DNA of 64,000 nucleotides from Azospirillum sp. OGB3 (GTDB lineage: Bacteria; Pseudomonadota; Alphaproteobacteria; Azospirillales; Azospirillaceae): the NCBI RefSeq assembly GCF_014192915.1, contig NZ_JACHYN010000012.1, forward strand, positions 1 through 64,000. Direction: 5' to 3'. Shown in pieces: positions 37,027 to 47,210 of this stretch. The notes below the pieces were generated by a model that had not been told where the DNA came from, did no database searches, and saw nothing but the letters and a program-made list of their open reading frames with translations. The position numbers and the translations under genes are program-made. Each line of letters begins with the position of its first letter. Position 1 is the stretch's first letter.

Positions 37027-39392
37027 GCCGCACCCCGCGTTTCGGCGATGGCGCCGAGGATGGCTTCCGGGGTCATCGGTGCGTTCGTCACGATGACTCC
37101 CAGCGGCTTCAGCGCGTCGTTGATGGCGTTGCAGATCGCCGCCGGCGGGGCGATGGCGCCGCCCTCGCCGATGCCTTTCACGCCGAACTCGGTATAGGGC
37201 GAGGGCGTCAGCATGTGGATGATCCTTACGTGCGGGACCTCGGTGAAACCGGGGATCAGGTAATCCGCGAAGGTGGAGGCGAGCGGCTGGCCCTCCGCGT
37301 CGTAGGGCATCCGCTCGTAGAGCGCGGTGCCGACGCCCTGGGCGACGCCGCCGTAGATCTGGCCGTCGACGACCATCGGGTTGACCATGGTCCCGGCGTC
37401 CTCGACCACCACGTAGTCGAGGATTTCGACCTGCCCGATCTCCGGGTCCACCGCCAACGCCACGGCGTGGGTGGCGTAGGAGAAGGTGCCGTGGTCGCTG
37501 CCCGGCTTGTAGCCGGCGGTGACCTCCAGCCCGCCGCGATCCACGTCGGCGGGAAGGAGCTGCGGCGCGCGGTACCAGGTGTGGGCGATCTCGCGGATGG
37601 TCACCGCGGCGGCCCCGGCCTTCACCGACCCGCCGTCCAGCACCACCCCGTCCGGGCCGGCCTGCATCAGATGCGCGCCGATCCGGCGCAGCCGCTCGGC
37701 CAGCGTGCGGCAGGCGGTGGCGACGGCGCCGCCGGCCATGACCATGCTGCGCGACCCCCAGGTGCCCGTCGAATAGGGCGTCAGGCCGGTGTCGCCGTGC
37801 ACCAGCTTGATCTTCTCCAGCGGGATGCCGAGCACCTCGTGGGCGACCTGGGCGAAGGTGGTCTCCATGCTCTGGCCGTGCGACTGCACGCCGACGCGCA
37901 GTTCCAGCCCGCCGTCCGGGGTGATGCGGGCCTGCGCCTGCTCGTGCCCCGGCACCATGGGGATGCCCCAGCCGTGATAGACGGCGGTGCCGTGGGCCGA
38001 CTGCTCGCAATAGGTGGCGAAGCCGACGCCGATCAGCCGGCCGTCCGCCTCCCCGCTCTTCTGGCGGGCGCGCCAGCCGTCCAATTCGATGGCGGCGACG
38101 GCGCGGCGGACGGATTCGGGATAGTCGCCGCTGTCGAAATGCTTCTTCGTCACGTTGTCGAAGGGCATCTTCTCCGGCGGGACGAGGTTTTCCAGCCGGA
38201 CCTGCCACGGCTCCCGCCCGACGGCGTCGGCCACGGCGTCGATCATCTGCTCCATGGCGAAGCACACGCCGGTGCGCGCCACGCCGCGGTAGGGAACGAT
38301 GGGCGGCTTGTTGGTGCAGACCGAGAAGGTGCGGCAGCGGTAATGCGCGAAGTCGTAGGGGCCGGGCAGGATGCTGCCGACCTGCGCCGCCTCCAGGCAG
38401 GCCGAGAAGGGATAGACGGAGTAGGCCCCGGCATCGACCCAGGCGTCGGCCTCGATCCCCAGCAGCCGCCCGCGCGCGTCGGCGTAGGCGGTGATCTCGT
38501 AATGGTGTTCGCGGGCGTTGGCGGCGGCGACCAGATGCTCCCGCCGGTCCTCGGTCCAGCGGACGGGGCGGTCGAGGCGCATGGCGATCCAGGCGGCTAC
38601 GATCTCCTCGGGCTGGAGCAGGCCCTTCCAACCGAAGCCGCCGCCGACGTCCGGCGCCACGACGCGGATCAGCCCCTGGTCGAGGTCCAAGCATTCCGAC
38701 AGGCCGGCGCGCACGATGTGCGGCATCTGGGTCGAGGTGGTCAGGACGAGCTGTTCGACGTGGCGGTCCCAATGGGCGACCACGCCCTTGCCCTCCAGCG
38801 GCACCATGCACTGGCGCGCCGTGCGGATGGTCCGCGAGACCTTCACCGGGGCGGTGGCGGCAATCTCCGCGATGTTCCCGCCGACGTTGGTTTCCAGGAA
38901 GACGTTGTCCGGCCAGTGGTCGTGCACCTTCGGAGCGCCCGGCTTCACCGCCTCCAGCATGTCGGAATTCACCGGCAGTTCGGCGTAATCGACGAAGACG
39001 GACGCGGCGATGTCCTCGGCCTCGGCGCGCGTGGCGGCGACGCAGACGGCCACCGGCTCGCCGACGAAGCGCACCTTGCCGTCGGCCAGCGCCGGCTGCT
39101 CCGACACCTTGAAACCAGGCAGGCCCGACACGGCGCGGATCGGCTTGACGCCGCCCGCCGCCAGATCCGCCCAGGTGAAGACGGCGCCGCGGTGCTCCTC
39201 CGGGATCTCGATGCCGGTGATGGTGGCGTGGGCGACCGGGCTGCGCACGAAGGCCAGCTCCTTCATGCCGACCAGGGCGATGTCGCCGACGAAGCGGCCC
39301 CGCCCGCGCAGCAGCCGGTCGTCCTCCTTGCGGCGGACCCTGGCGCCCACACCGGAACCGGCGCCCGAGCCGGCAGTGGAAACCTCTCCCAT
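37023..39392 (-). CDS. Molybdenum hydroxylase large subunit, molybdopterin-binding (CoxL/xanthine dehydrogenase family)
   Basis: A 789-residue catalytic subunit. The active-site loop reads PYRGVAR (residues 367-373), not the AYXCSFR loop of true form I CO dehydrogenase, so CO is not the expected substrate. The catalytic Glu is E743 in GEGGAIAPPAAI. DVGGGFGWKG and QSHGQSMETTFAQV are typical cofactor-binding stretches. Members with this loop hydroxylate varied aromatic heterocycles and other compounds. Its context (HAAT importer, amidase, HpxZ-like) favours a nitrogenous ring substrate. Confidence 0.9.
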   Translation of the reverse strand: MGEVSTAGSGAGSGVGARVRRKEDDRLLRGRGRFVGDIALVGMKELAFVRSPVAHATITGIEIPEEHRGAVFTWADLAAGGVKPIRAVSGLPGFKVSEQPALADGKVRFVGEPVAVCVAATRAEAEDIAASVFVDYAELPVNSDMLEAVKPGAPKVHDHWPDNVFLETNVGGNIAEIAATAPVKVSRTIRTARQCMVPLEGKGVVAHWDRHVEQLVLTTSTQMPHIVRAGLSECLDLDQGLIRVVAPDVGGGFGWKGLLQPEEIVAAWIAMRLDRPVRWTEDRREHLVAAANAREHHYEITAYADARGRLLGIEADAWVDAGAYSVYPFSACLEAAQVGSILPGPYDFAHYRCRTFSVCTNKPPIVPYRGVARTGVCFAMEQMIDAVADAVGREPWQVRLENLVPPEKMPFDNVTKKHFDSGDYPESVRRAVAAIELDGWRARQKSGEADGRLIGVGFATYCEQSAHGTAVYHGWGIPMVPGHEQAQARITPDGGLELRVGVQSHGQSMETTFAQVAHEVLGIPLEKIKLVHGDTGLTPYSTGTWGSRSMVMAGGAVATACRTLAERLRRIGAHLMQAGPDGVVLDGGSVKAGAAAVTIREIAHTWYRAPQLLPADVDRGGLEVTAGYKPGSDHGTFSYATHAVALAVDPEIGQVEILDYVVVEDAGTMVNPMVVDGQIYGGVAQGVGTALYERMPYDAEGQPLASTFADYLIPGFTEVPHVRIIHMLTPSPYTEFGVKGIGEGGAIAPPAAICNAINDALKPLGVIVTNAPMTPEAILGAIAETRGAA

Positions 39393-39416
39393 TCCCTGAA
39401 CCCTCTCGTTTCTTGC

Positions 39417-40107
<691 letters not shown>

Positions 40108-40121
<14 letters not shown>

Positions 40122-40911
40122 GCTTCACCCCCTGGCCCAGGTAGGCCTGGATCACGTCCGGGTTGGCGCGGATGACCTCCGGCGGGCCTTCGGCGATGAT
40201 GCGCCCGTGGTTCAGCACGACCACGCGGTCGGAGATGGTCATGACCATGCGCATGTCGTGCTCGACCAGCAGGATGGTCACGCCGCGGTCGCGGATGCGC
40301 TGGACGACGCCCATGAAGGCCTCCGTCTCCGACGGGTTCAGCCCGGCGGCCGGCTCGTCCAGCAGCAGCAGCTTCGGGTCGGCGGCCAGCGCGATGGCGA
40401 TGCCGAGCAGCCGCTGCTCGCCGTAGGCGAGGTTGCCGGCCAGCTCGTCGGCGCGGTGCGACAGCCCGACGAAGGCGAGGTTCTCCGCCACCGCCGCCCG
40501 CATCCGCTCGGTCTCCGCCCGCACCGAGGCGAGCCGCAGCAAGGCGCCCCAGGTCTCCGCCCGGCCCTGTCGGTGCATCCCGGTCAGCACGTTGTCGAAG
40601 ACGGTGCAGCCGGCGAAGATGCTGGTGCGCTGGAAGGTGCGCACGACTCCCAGCCCGGCGATGCGGTTGGAGGACAGGCGCGTCAGGTCGGTGCCGCGGA
40701 ACAGCACCTTGCCGCCGGTCGGCTTCAGGAAGCCGGTGATGACGTTGAAGGCGGTCGTCTTGCCCGCCCCGTTGGGGCCGATCAGGCTGACGATCTCCCC
40801 CTCCGGCACGGCGAAGCTCATCGAGGCGATGGCGATCAGGCCGCTGAAGTGAACCGCGACCTCGCGCACCTCCAAAATCGGCGCGGCGGATTCGTCGAGG
40901 GCGAGGCTCAT
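40108..40911 (-). CDS. HAAT ABC transporter ATP-binding protein, LivG type (cluster 1)
   Basis: A 267-residue ATPase: Walker A GPNGAGKTT, LivG-type VRTFQRTSIFAGCTVFDNV, signature AYGEQR, Walker B LLLLDEPAAGLNP, and a C-terminal DVIQAYLG. The ATG at 40911 overlaps the LivM stop by four bases. Confidence 0.93.
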
Positions 40912-41945
40912 GCGGAGGTCTCCTTGCGCAGGCCCAGCGCCGTCCCGGCGACGCGCTTGCGGCGGCCGGCGAACCAGTTCTTCACCGCCGGAACGATGCC
41001 CTGCGGCAGGAAGAAGACGACCACGATCATGGCGACGCCGTAGATGATCCACTGCACCTCGGGCCGCGCCACCTCGCGCAGCACCTCGGGCAGAATGCCG
41101 AAGGCGAGGCCGCCGACGATCGGCCCGGCCAGCGTGCCCTTGCCGCCCGTCACAACCATGATGACCATGGTCACCGTGTAGATGAACATGAAGACATCCG
41201 GATCGACGATGCGGATGTAGTGGGTGTAGAGCCCGCCCGCGGCCCCGGCCATGCCCGCGGCGATCACCGTGGCGACGACAAGATAGCGCGTCACGTCGAT
41301 GCCGACCGAGCGCGCCAGCGACTCGTTCTCGCGCAGCGCGACCAGCGCCCGGCCGACCCGCGACTGCACCAGACGCTGGATCACCAGGAAGCAGACCACC
41401 GCGACCGCCAGCACCAGAAGGTAGTTGTATTCCTTCTTGTAGAGCGGGAGCACCCCGTCCCACGGCAGCCAGACCGACAGCGGCGGGATGTTGTTCAGCG
41501 CCATCGGCCCTTCGGTCAGGTCCACCCAGTTCAGCGCGACCATGCGCATGACCTGGGCGAAGCTGATGGTGACGATGACGAAGTAGGCGCCGCGCACCCG
41601 GAAGGCGAGCTTGCCGATCAGGAAGCCGAACAGCGCCGCCACCAGGATGCCGCCGAGGAAGGCGACCCACACCGGCTGCGGCCCCAGCACGAAGGATTCC
41701 GCCCCGCCGAGATCGAGGTCGAAGCCCAGCGACAGCAGCGCGCTGGTGTAGGCACCGATGCCGAAGAAGGCGATGTGGCCGAGGCTGAGCTGCCCGGTGT
41801 AGCCGAGCAGCAGGTTCAGGCTCATCGCCCCGATGATGAAGATGCCGGTCGAGGTCAGGACATAGAGGATGTACTGGTCGCCCAGCCACAGCGGCCCGAC
41901 CGCCATGACCAGGACGAACAGCCAGGGGAGGAGACGCGTCGTCAT
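40908..41945 (-). CDS. HAAT ABC transporter permease, LivM type (cluster 1)
   Basis: A 345-residue membrane protein. YILYVLTSTGIFIIGAMSLN and GYTGQLSLGHIAFFGIGAYT are the LivM signature region; GGKGTLAGPIVGG marks the coupling loop. About ten hydrophobic segments are seen. It overlaps the LivH-type gene by four bases. Confidence 0.93.
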   Translation of the reverse strand: MTTRLLPWLFVLVMAVGPLWLGDQYILYVLTSTGIFIIGAMSLNLLLGYTGQLSLGHIAFFGIGAYTSALLSLGFDLDLGGAESFVLGPQPVWVAFLGGILVAALFGFLIGKLAFRVRGAYFVIVTISFAQVMRMVALNWVDLTEGPMALNNIPPLSVWLPWDGVLPLYKKEYNYLLVLAVAVVCFLVIQRLVQSRVGRALVALRENESLARSVGIDVTRYLVVATVIAAGMAGAAGGLYTHYIRIVDPDVFMFIYTVTMVIMVVTGGKGTLAGPIVGGLAFGILPEVLREVARPEVQWIIYGVAMIVVVFFLPQGIVPAVKNWFAGRRKRVAGTALGLRKETSA

Positions 41946-42814
41946 CCGATCCGCTCCTTCATGGCGAAGAGACCCTGGGGCCGCACGATCAGCACGGCGA
42001 TGATCAGCAGGAAGCCCATGGCGTCGCGGTAGCCCGACGACAGGTAGCCGGCGCCGAACTCCTCGGCGAGCGCCAGGACGAAGCCGCCGATGGTGGCGCC
42101 GGGGATGTTGCCCAGCCCGCCCAGGATGACGATGGCGAAGGCCTTCAGCGCCACCAGATCGCCCATGGTCGGCGTGACCACGAAGATCGGGCCGAGCAGC
42201 GCCCCCGCCGTGGCGGCGAGGCCGGAACCGAGCGCGAAGGTCAGCGTGTACATCAGTCCGCGGTTGACGCCCATCAGCGCCGCCGTGTCCGGGTCCTGGA
42301 AGGTGGCGCGCATGGCCACGCCCAGCTTCGTCCGGTTGATGAGCAGGTAGAAGCCGCCCAGCAGCAGCAGCGCCACGCCCAGCACGAACAGCCGGTTCAT
42401 GCCCACCGACACCGACCCCAGCACCACCGGCTCGGTCGGGAAGGGGCTGGGCACGGACTTCGCGACACCGCCCCAGACGAGCTGCTCGCCGGCCTGCATG
42501 GCGATGCCAGCGCCGATCATCACCAGCATGGTGGTGTCAATGTCGGCGCCCTTCAGCGGGCGCAGCAGCGTGAATTCGATCAGCGCGCCCAGCGCCATGC
42601 CCAACAATGCTGCCATCGCCAGGGACATGAAGAAGTTCAGCCCCATCATCCCGGCCAGCATGTAGGCCATGTAGGCGCCGAAGGTGTAAAGCTCGCCATG
42701 GGTGAAGTTGACCACGCGCATGATGCCGAAGATCAGCGTCAGGCCGATTCCCAGCAGCGCGTAGGTCCCCCCCAGGACCACGGCGTTCAAAAGGTGCTGC
42801 AGATGCGCTTCCAC
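41942..42814 (-). CDS. HAAT ABC transporter permease, LivH type (cluster 1)
   Basis: A 290-residue permease: GTYALLGIGLTLIFGIMRVV and NFTHGELYTFGAYMAY at the start, and GGLGNIPGATIGGFVLA in the coupling loop. A family A repeat separates it from the upstream binding-protein gene. Confidence 0.93.
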   Translation of the reverse strand: MEAHLQHLLNAVVLGGTYALLGIGLTLIFGIMRVVNFTHGELYTFGAYMAYMLAGMMGLNFFMSLAMAALLGMALGALIEFTLLRPLKGADIDTTMLVMIGAGIAMQAGEQLVWGGVAKSVPSPFPTEPVVLGSVSVGMNRLFVLGVALLLLGGFYLLINRTKLGVAMRATFQDPDTAALMGVNRGLMYTLTFALGSGLAATAGALLGPIFVVTPTMGDLVALKAFAIVILGGLGNIPGATIGGFVLALAEEFGAGYLSSGYRDAMGFLLIIAVLIVRPQGLFAMKERIG

Positions 42815-42831
42815 CGCGTGTCTCCTTACTT

Positions 42832-42973
42832 CCCCTCTCCCGCCCCGGGAGAGGGTGGCGCCGAAGGCGACGGGTGAGGGTCGCCCGAGGATCAGCGCCT
42901 GATTCTCGGCGGCACCCTCACCCTTCCCACGCCTGCGGCGCGGGCCCCTTCCCTCTCCCCGGAGGGGAGAGGG
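42832..42973. repeat. Palindromic intergenic repeat, family A copy 5, between binding protein and permease genes
   Basis: A complete A element (CCCTCTCCCGCCCCGGGAGA at one end, inverted copy at the other, with GGGTGAGGGT/ACCCTCACCC inside). Its place, after a periplasmic binding-protein gene and before the permease gene, is where REP hairpins raise binding-protein mRNA stability in malEFG-type operons. Confidence 0.85.
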
Positions 42974-42985
42974 CGGTGAAGCCGG

Positions 42986-44140
42986 TTACGGCATGGTCAC
43001 CTTGCCGTCCTTCACCTGGACGACGTAGACGTTGGCCTCGTTCTGGCCGCTCTCCTTGCCCTCCGGGCCGTCCTTCTTGAAGGCGATGTCGCCGTTCACG
43101 CCGTCCAGCTTGACGGTCCACAGCGCGTCGCGGATGGCCTGCGGCTCGGCCTTGCCGGCCGTCTTGATGGCTTCCACGATGGTCATGATGCCGTCAAAGC
43201 CGCGGTAGCCCTCGGTCAGGCCGGCGAAGTCGTAGCCTTTCTTGTTCCAGCCATCGACGAAGGTCTTGGCGACCGTCGGGTGCACCGCCTTCTCCGGGAA
43301 CCAAGGGGCGAAGAACAGCGTGAAGTAACCGCCGTCCGCCGCGGCACCCGCCTGCGCGATGAGCTGGTCGGGGGAGGAGGAGCCGCCGTTGGTGATGACC
43401 CGGTGCGGCAGGCGCAGCTCGGCCGCCTGCTTCAGGATCAGGGTGATCTGCTCGACGCCGGTGGTGACGAACAGCGTGTCGCCGCCCGACTGCTTGATGC
43501 TGGAGAGCTGGGCCGACAGGTCGGTGGCCTCCGGCGCCATCGTCTCGGTGACGCCGATCTTGACGCCCTTGGCCTGGAGCATCTTGCGGAACTCCTCCGC
43601 CGAGCCGCGGCCGAAGTCGTTGTTCACCGCCAGGAAATCGGCCTTCTGGATGGCCGGCTGGAAGTGGTCCAGCTTCTCCGCGAAGGACTTGGCCTCCATG
43701 GCGGAGGTCGGGGCGATGCGGAAGACCCACGGGTTGCCCGAGGTGGTGATCTTGGTCGAGGAGGAGGTCTCCACCACCATCGGCACGCCGTACTCCACCA
43801 GCTTCGGCATCACCGCCAGGGTGAAGGTGGAGCTCCAGGCGCCCATCAGCACCGGGACCTTGTCGCGCACGATCAGCTTCTCGGCGGAGGCGACGGCCTC
43901 CTTCGGGTTGCTCTTGTTGTCCTCGATAATCAGCTGGATCTTCTTGCCGAGAACGCCGCCGTTGGCGTTCACGACCTCCTCCGCCACCCGCGCGCCGTTG
44001 GCGACGTAGTTGCCCGACGCGGCGACCGCGCCGGTCAGTGGCTGGGTCACGCCGATCTTGATTGTCTCCTGCGCAAAGGCCACGCCCGGCGCCAGCAGCG
44101 CGGCGCTCAGCAGCAACGCCGTGGTCTTCATCGTCCGCAT
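42986..44140 (-). CDS. HAAT ABC transporter substrate-binding protein, LivK type (cluster 1)
   Basis: A 384-residue periplasmic protein with a Sec signal (KTTALLLSAALLAPGVAFA, cleavage before QETIKIG). The family segment IKIGVTQPLTGAVAASGNYV and GVLGKKIQLIIEDNKSNPKEAV follow. HAAT proteins bind amino acids, amides, urea, purines or aromatic acids. The substrate is presumably that of the hydroxylase downstream. Confidence 0.93.
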   Translation of the reverse strand: MRTMKTTALLLSAALLAPGVAFAQETIKIGVTQPLTGAVAASGNYVANGARVAEEVVNANGGVLGKKIQLIIEDNKSNPKEAVASAEKLIVRDKVPVLMGAWSSTFTLAVMPKLVEYGVPMVVETSSSTKITTSGNPWVFRIAPTSAMEAKSFAEKLDHFQPAIQKADFLAVNNDFGRGSAEEFRKMLQAKGVKIGVTETMAPEATDLSAQLSSIKQSGGDTLFVTTGVEQITLILKQAAELRLPHRVITNGGSSSPDQLIAQAGAAADGGYFTLFFAPWFPEKAVHPTVAKTFVDGWNKKGYDFAGLTEGYRGFDGIMTIVEAIKTAGKAEPQAIRDALWTVKLDGVNGDIAFKKDGPEGKESGQNEANVYVVQVKDGKVTMP

Positions 44141-44185
44141 GTCGTCTAGCCCCCTCTTTTTGATTTGAACTCTCGGGTTATTCGG

Positions 44186-45775
44186 TCACCAGGCGGCGAC
44201 CGCCCCATCGCTGCGGGGATCGGTCGCTCCCTCCAGCGTTCCGTCGGCATGGCGGACGATGGCGCCCGCATGCCCCATGGTGCTCGTGAACGGATCGAGC
44301 AGTTCGACCGCGTGCCCGGCGTCGCGCAGGGCGGCGACCAGGGCGGGGTCGAAGCGGCTCTCCAGCTTCAGCGTCACGCTGTCCTCGCCCCAGGTGCGGC
44401 CGAGCAGCCAGCGCGGCGCCGTGACGGCGGCCTGCAGGCCCTGCCCGAACATCGCGTAGCGGGAGAAGACGGCGGCCTGCGTCTGCGGCTGCCCCTCCCC
44501 GCCCATGGTGCCGTAGACCATGCTGCGCCCGTCGTCGAAGCGGGCCATCGCCGGGTTCAGCGTGTGGAAGGGCTTGCGCCCCGGCGCCAGCGCGTTCCAG
44601 CCGTCCTCCGCCAGTCGGAAGGAGGCGCCGCGGTTCTGCCAAGTGATGCCGGTGTCCGGCAGGACGAGGCCGGAGCCGAATTCGAAATAGACGCTCTGGA
44701 TCATGCTGACGGCGCGGCCCTGCCCGTCGATCACCCCCAGCCACACCGTGTCACCGGGCTTCGCCACATGCGGCCAGGGCAGCGCGCGGGCGCGGTCGAT
44801 GTTCGCCGCCAGCCCGTCCAGCACCGCGTCGTCGAGGAAGCTCTGCGCCTCCCGCCCCATGTAGGCCGGGTCGCCGACCTCGCGGTCGCGGACCAGGAAG
44901 GCCTGCTTGGTCGCCTCGATCAGCCCATGGATGTGGTCGAAGCCCTCGCCCTCCGTCACCCCCAGCCGGTCGAACAGCGCGAGGATCATCAGCGAGGCCA
45001 GACCCTGCGTCGGCGGCGGGTGATTGAACAGCAGCGCCCCGCGCACGCCCACCGACAAGGCCGGGCGGCGGTGCGCCGCGTGGGCAGCCAGATCGGCGGC
45101 GCCGACCGGCGATCCGGCGCGCTCCAGATCCGCCGCGATGGAGACCGCGAGCGGCCCGCGGTAGAAGCTGTCCAGCCCCTCCACCGCCAAGCGGCGCAGC
45201 GTGGCGGCCAGCGCCGGCTGCTTCAGTGTGGAACCCTCGCGCGGCACGGCGCCGCCCGGCAGGAAGGTGTCCTTGAAGCCGGGAACGTCCTTCAGCTCAT
45301 GCAGCTTCTGGCGGGTCAGCCCCTCCTGGCTGGCGGTGACCGGGATGCCCTGCTCGGCGTGGGCGATGGCCTCCTCCAGGATGCGGGCGAGGGGTAGCGG
45401 CTCGGCCCAGCCGGCGCTGACGGCCAGCGCCTCGCGCCAGCCGTCGATGGTGCCGGCGACGGTATTCGCGGCCAGCGGCCCGCGCCAGGGCACGGTGGCG
45501 TGGCCATGGCGGCGGTAGAGGTCGAGCGAGACGGCCTTGCCCGCCCCGCCGCAGGCGTCGATGGCGATGGGATCGCGTCCCGGCTCGGCGATCAGCCAAA
45601 AGCCGTCGCCGCCGATGCCGGTCATGTGCGGGTAGACGACGGCCAGCGCCGCGGCGACCGCGACCGCCGCCTCGACGGCGGTGCCGCCGTCGCGCAGGAT
45701 CTGGAGACCGGCCTGGCTGGCGAGATGATGCGGGGAGGTGACCATTCCCCGGCGGCTGCGCGGCGTGTTCAGCAT
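44186..45775 (-). CDS. Gamma-glutamyltransferase-family N-terminal-nucleophile hydrolase
   Basis: A 529-residue precursor. The N-terminal large part has GGTAVEAAVAVAAALAVVYPHMTGIGGDGFW. The expected self-cleavage site is before Thr in GDTVWLGVIDGQGRAVSMIQ; the following FEFGSGLVLPDTGITWQNRG matches the small subunit of the family. There is no clear signal peptide, unlike periplasmic GGT; this is the YwrD-like subgroup. It lies between the TSUP permease and the binding protein and may remove a gamma-glutamyl or amide group from an imported compound. Confidence 0.88.
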   Translation of the reverse strand: MLNTPRSRRGMVTSPHHLASQAGLQILRDGGTAVEAAVAVAAALAVVYPHMTGIGGDGFWLIAEPGRDPIAIDACGGAGKAVSLDLYRRHGHATVPWRGPLAANTVAGTIDGWREALAVSAGWAEPLPLARILEEAIAHAEQGIPVTASQEGLTRQKLHELKDVPGFKDTFLPGGAVPREGSTLKQPALAATLRRLAVEGLDSFYRGPLAVSIAADLERAGSPVGAADLAAHAAHRRPALSVGVRGALLFNHPPPTQGLASLMILALFDRLGVTEGEGFDHIHGLIEATKQAFLVRDREVGDPAYMGREAQSFLDDAVLDGLAANIDRARALPWPHVAKPGDTVWLGVIDGQGRAVSMIQSVYFEFGSGLVLPDTGITWQNRGASFRLAEDGWNALAPGRKPFHTLNPAMARFDDGRSMVYGTMGGEGQPQTQAAVFSRYAMFGQGLQAAVTAPRWLLGRTWGEDSVTLKLESRFDPALVAALRDAGHAVELLDPFTSTMGHAGAIVRHADGTLEGATDPRSDGAVAAW

Positions 45776-45782
45776 GGGAACC

Positions 45783-46634
45783 TCAGGGAAGAAGGCCGTG
45801 GATCATCCGCGCCGCGGTCAGCCCCAGGAACAGGGCGAAGACGCGGCGCAGGACGCGGGTGTCGAGGCTGTGGGCGAGCCGCGCGCCGAGCGGCGCCATT
45901 GCCATGGAGGCCGGCAGGATCAGCGCCAGCCCCAGCAGGTTGACGTAGCCCAGGCTGAAATCCGGGCGGCCCGGCACGTTCCAGCCGGTCAACACGAAGC
46001 CCACCGTTCCCGGCACGCCGATGATGAAGCCGAGCGCCGCCGCCGTGCCGACCGCACGATGGATCGGGTAGCCGAACAGGGTCAGGATGGGGACGCTGAG
46101 CGTGCCGCCGCCGATGCCCATCATCGCCGACACCATGCCGATGCCGCCGGCCAGCCCCTGGCGCGGCGCGCCGCTCGGCAGCCCGTCGGCGATGCGCCAC
46201 TCGGCCTTGCCGAACAGCATGTGCAGCGTGACCAGAACCGCCATTGCGGCGAACACCGCCGTCAGCACCGGGCCGCGCACCACGCCGGCCACCGCCGTAC
46301 CCGCCAGCACGCCGAGGAAGATCGCCGGCCCCCAGGCCCGCAGCAGCTCGCCGTCGACGGCGCCGCGCCGCCGGTGGGCGCGCAGCGACGTCAGCGAGGT
46401 TGCGATGATGGTGGCGAGCGAGGTGCCGACCGCGACGTGCATGCGCACGGCCTCGTCCACACCCAGCGCGGTGAACAGGTGATAGAGCACCGGCACGATC
46501 ACGATGCCGCCGCCCACCCCCATCATGCCCGCCGCCAGCCCGGCGAAGCCGCCGGCCAGCAGCAGCCCGCCGCCGAGGATGGGAAGCTGCGGCACCGCCG
46601 CGATCCCCAGCCCGGTCACGGGATGCCCCGCCAC
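45783..46634 (-). CDS. TSUP (TauE/SafE) family membrane permease
   Basis: A protein of about 283 residues with two repeats of four hydrophobic segments. Each repeat carries the TSUP signature: GFAGLAAGMMGVGGGIVIVP and GIGMVSAMMGIGGGTLSVPI. The family exports or imports sulfonates, sulfite or organic acids. The start is uncertain: GTG at 46634 or GTG at 46619, because the long upstream frame reads through the promoter region. It is the first gene of the leftward run. Confidence 0.85.
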   Translation of the reverse strand: MAGHPVTGLGIAAVPQLPILGGGLLLAGGFAGLAAGMMGVGGGIVIVPVLYHLFTALGVDEAVRMHVAVGTSLATIIATSLTSLRAHRRRGAVDGELLRAWGPAIFLGVLAGTAVAGVVRGPVLTAVFAAMAVLVTLHMLFGKAEWRIADGLPSGAPRQGLAGGIGMVSAMMGIGGGTLSVPILTLFGYPIHRAVGTAAALGFIIGVPGTVGFVLTGWNVPGRPDFSLGYVNLLGLALILPASMAMAPLGARLAHSLDTRVLRRVFALFLGLTAARMIHGLLP

Positions 46635-46696
46635 ATCTGCAGAAACCCTCTCATTTTTATGGATATCCGACTTTTTCCGTTGGTTTCCCATCCCTT

Positions 46697-46713
46697 TGCG
46701 AACGCCGTGCCAA
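46697..46713 (-). promoter_or_regulatory. Candidate sigma-54 promoter for the leftward gene run
   Basis: On the minus strand the sequence is TTGGCACGGCGTTCGCA. It fits YTGGCACGRNNNTTGCW with one mismatch (TCGC for TTGC), and the GG and GC have the required 10-base separation. Predicted transcription would begin near 46686, about 50 bases before the TSUP start. Confidence 0.65.
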
Positions 46714-46936
46714 CCGGCAGACCACTGCGCATTTCGGTTCGACGGGAGGGCCGGCGCGGCGCGACGCCGGGGCCGGAAATCGCCCGAATGTTGGGCAAAC
46801 GGATTGAAGGAAGGGCCACTCGGCTCCTGGGAAATGGCCGTTATCCTTTTGAGAAAAAACCGACAATCGCGGATTCCGAGCGGGCCAGCCTTCCGCTTCA
46901 TTCCTGCGCAACCTCTGCCTGCCGCGCGAGCATTAA

Positions 46937-46948
46937 TCAGTACACTGA
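46937..46948. promoter_or_regulatory. Candidate operator 1 (TCAGTACACTGA)
   Basis: TCAGT and ACTGA are perfect inverted arms around AC. It is the first of three sites fitting TCAGYRYRCTGM in the divergent region. Confidence 0.5.
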
Positions 46949-47105
46949 CGATGTGAGGATGCCTGCGAAGGACCCGCGCCCGCCCGGCGCGGCGGCGACG
47001 GACCGCTTCCTGAGCCCTTTGATACCCCTGGTTTCCGCCTCGGCTTCTGTGTTCGTGCACAAATCGGTGGCAGGGTGCCACGCCGTGCCGCCGCGCCGTC
47101 AATCA

Positions 47106-47117
47106 TCAGCATACTGC
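47106..47117. promoter_or_regulatory. Candidate operator 2 (TCAGCATACTGC)
   Basis: The second copy of the TCAGYRYRCTGM motif, centred 169 bases from the first. It is the least symmetric of the three, with C for A at the last position. Confidence 0.4.
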
Positions 47118-47210
47118 GGAAAATCGGGCACCGGCGGGCGGCGGGCGCATGCCGTGGTATGCCGTATTGTGCGTATTTTGACCACCAAATGCCCAACAGG
47201 CGGTCATTCG

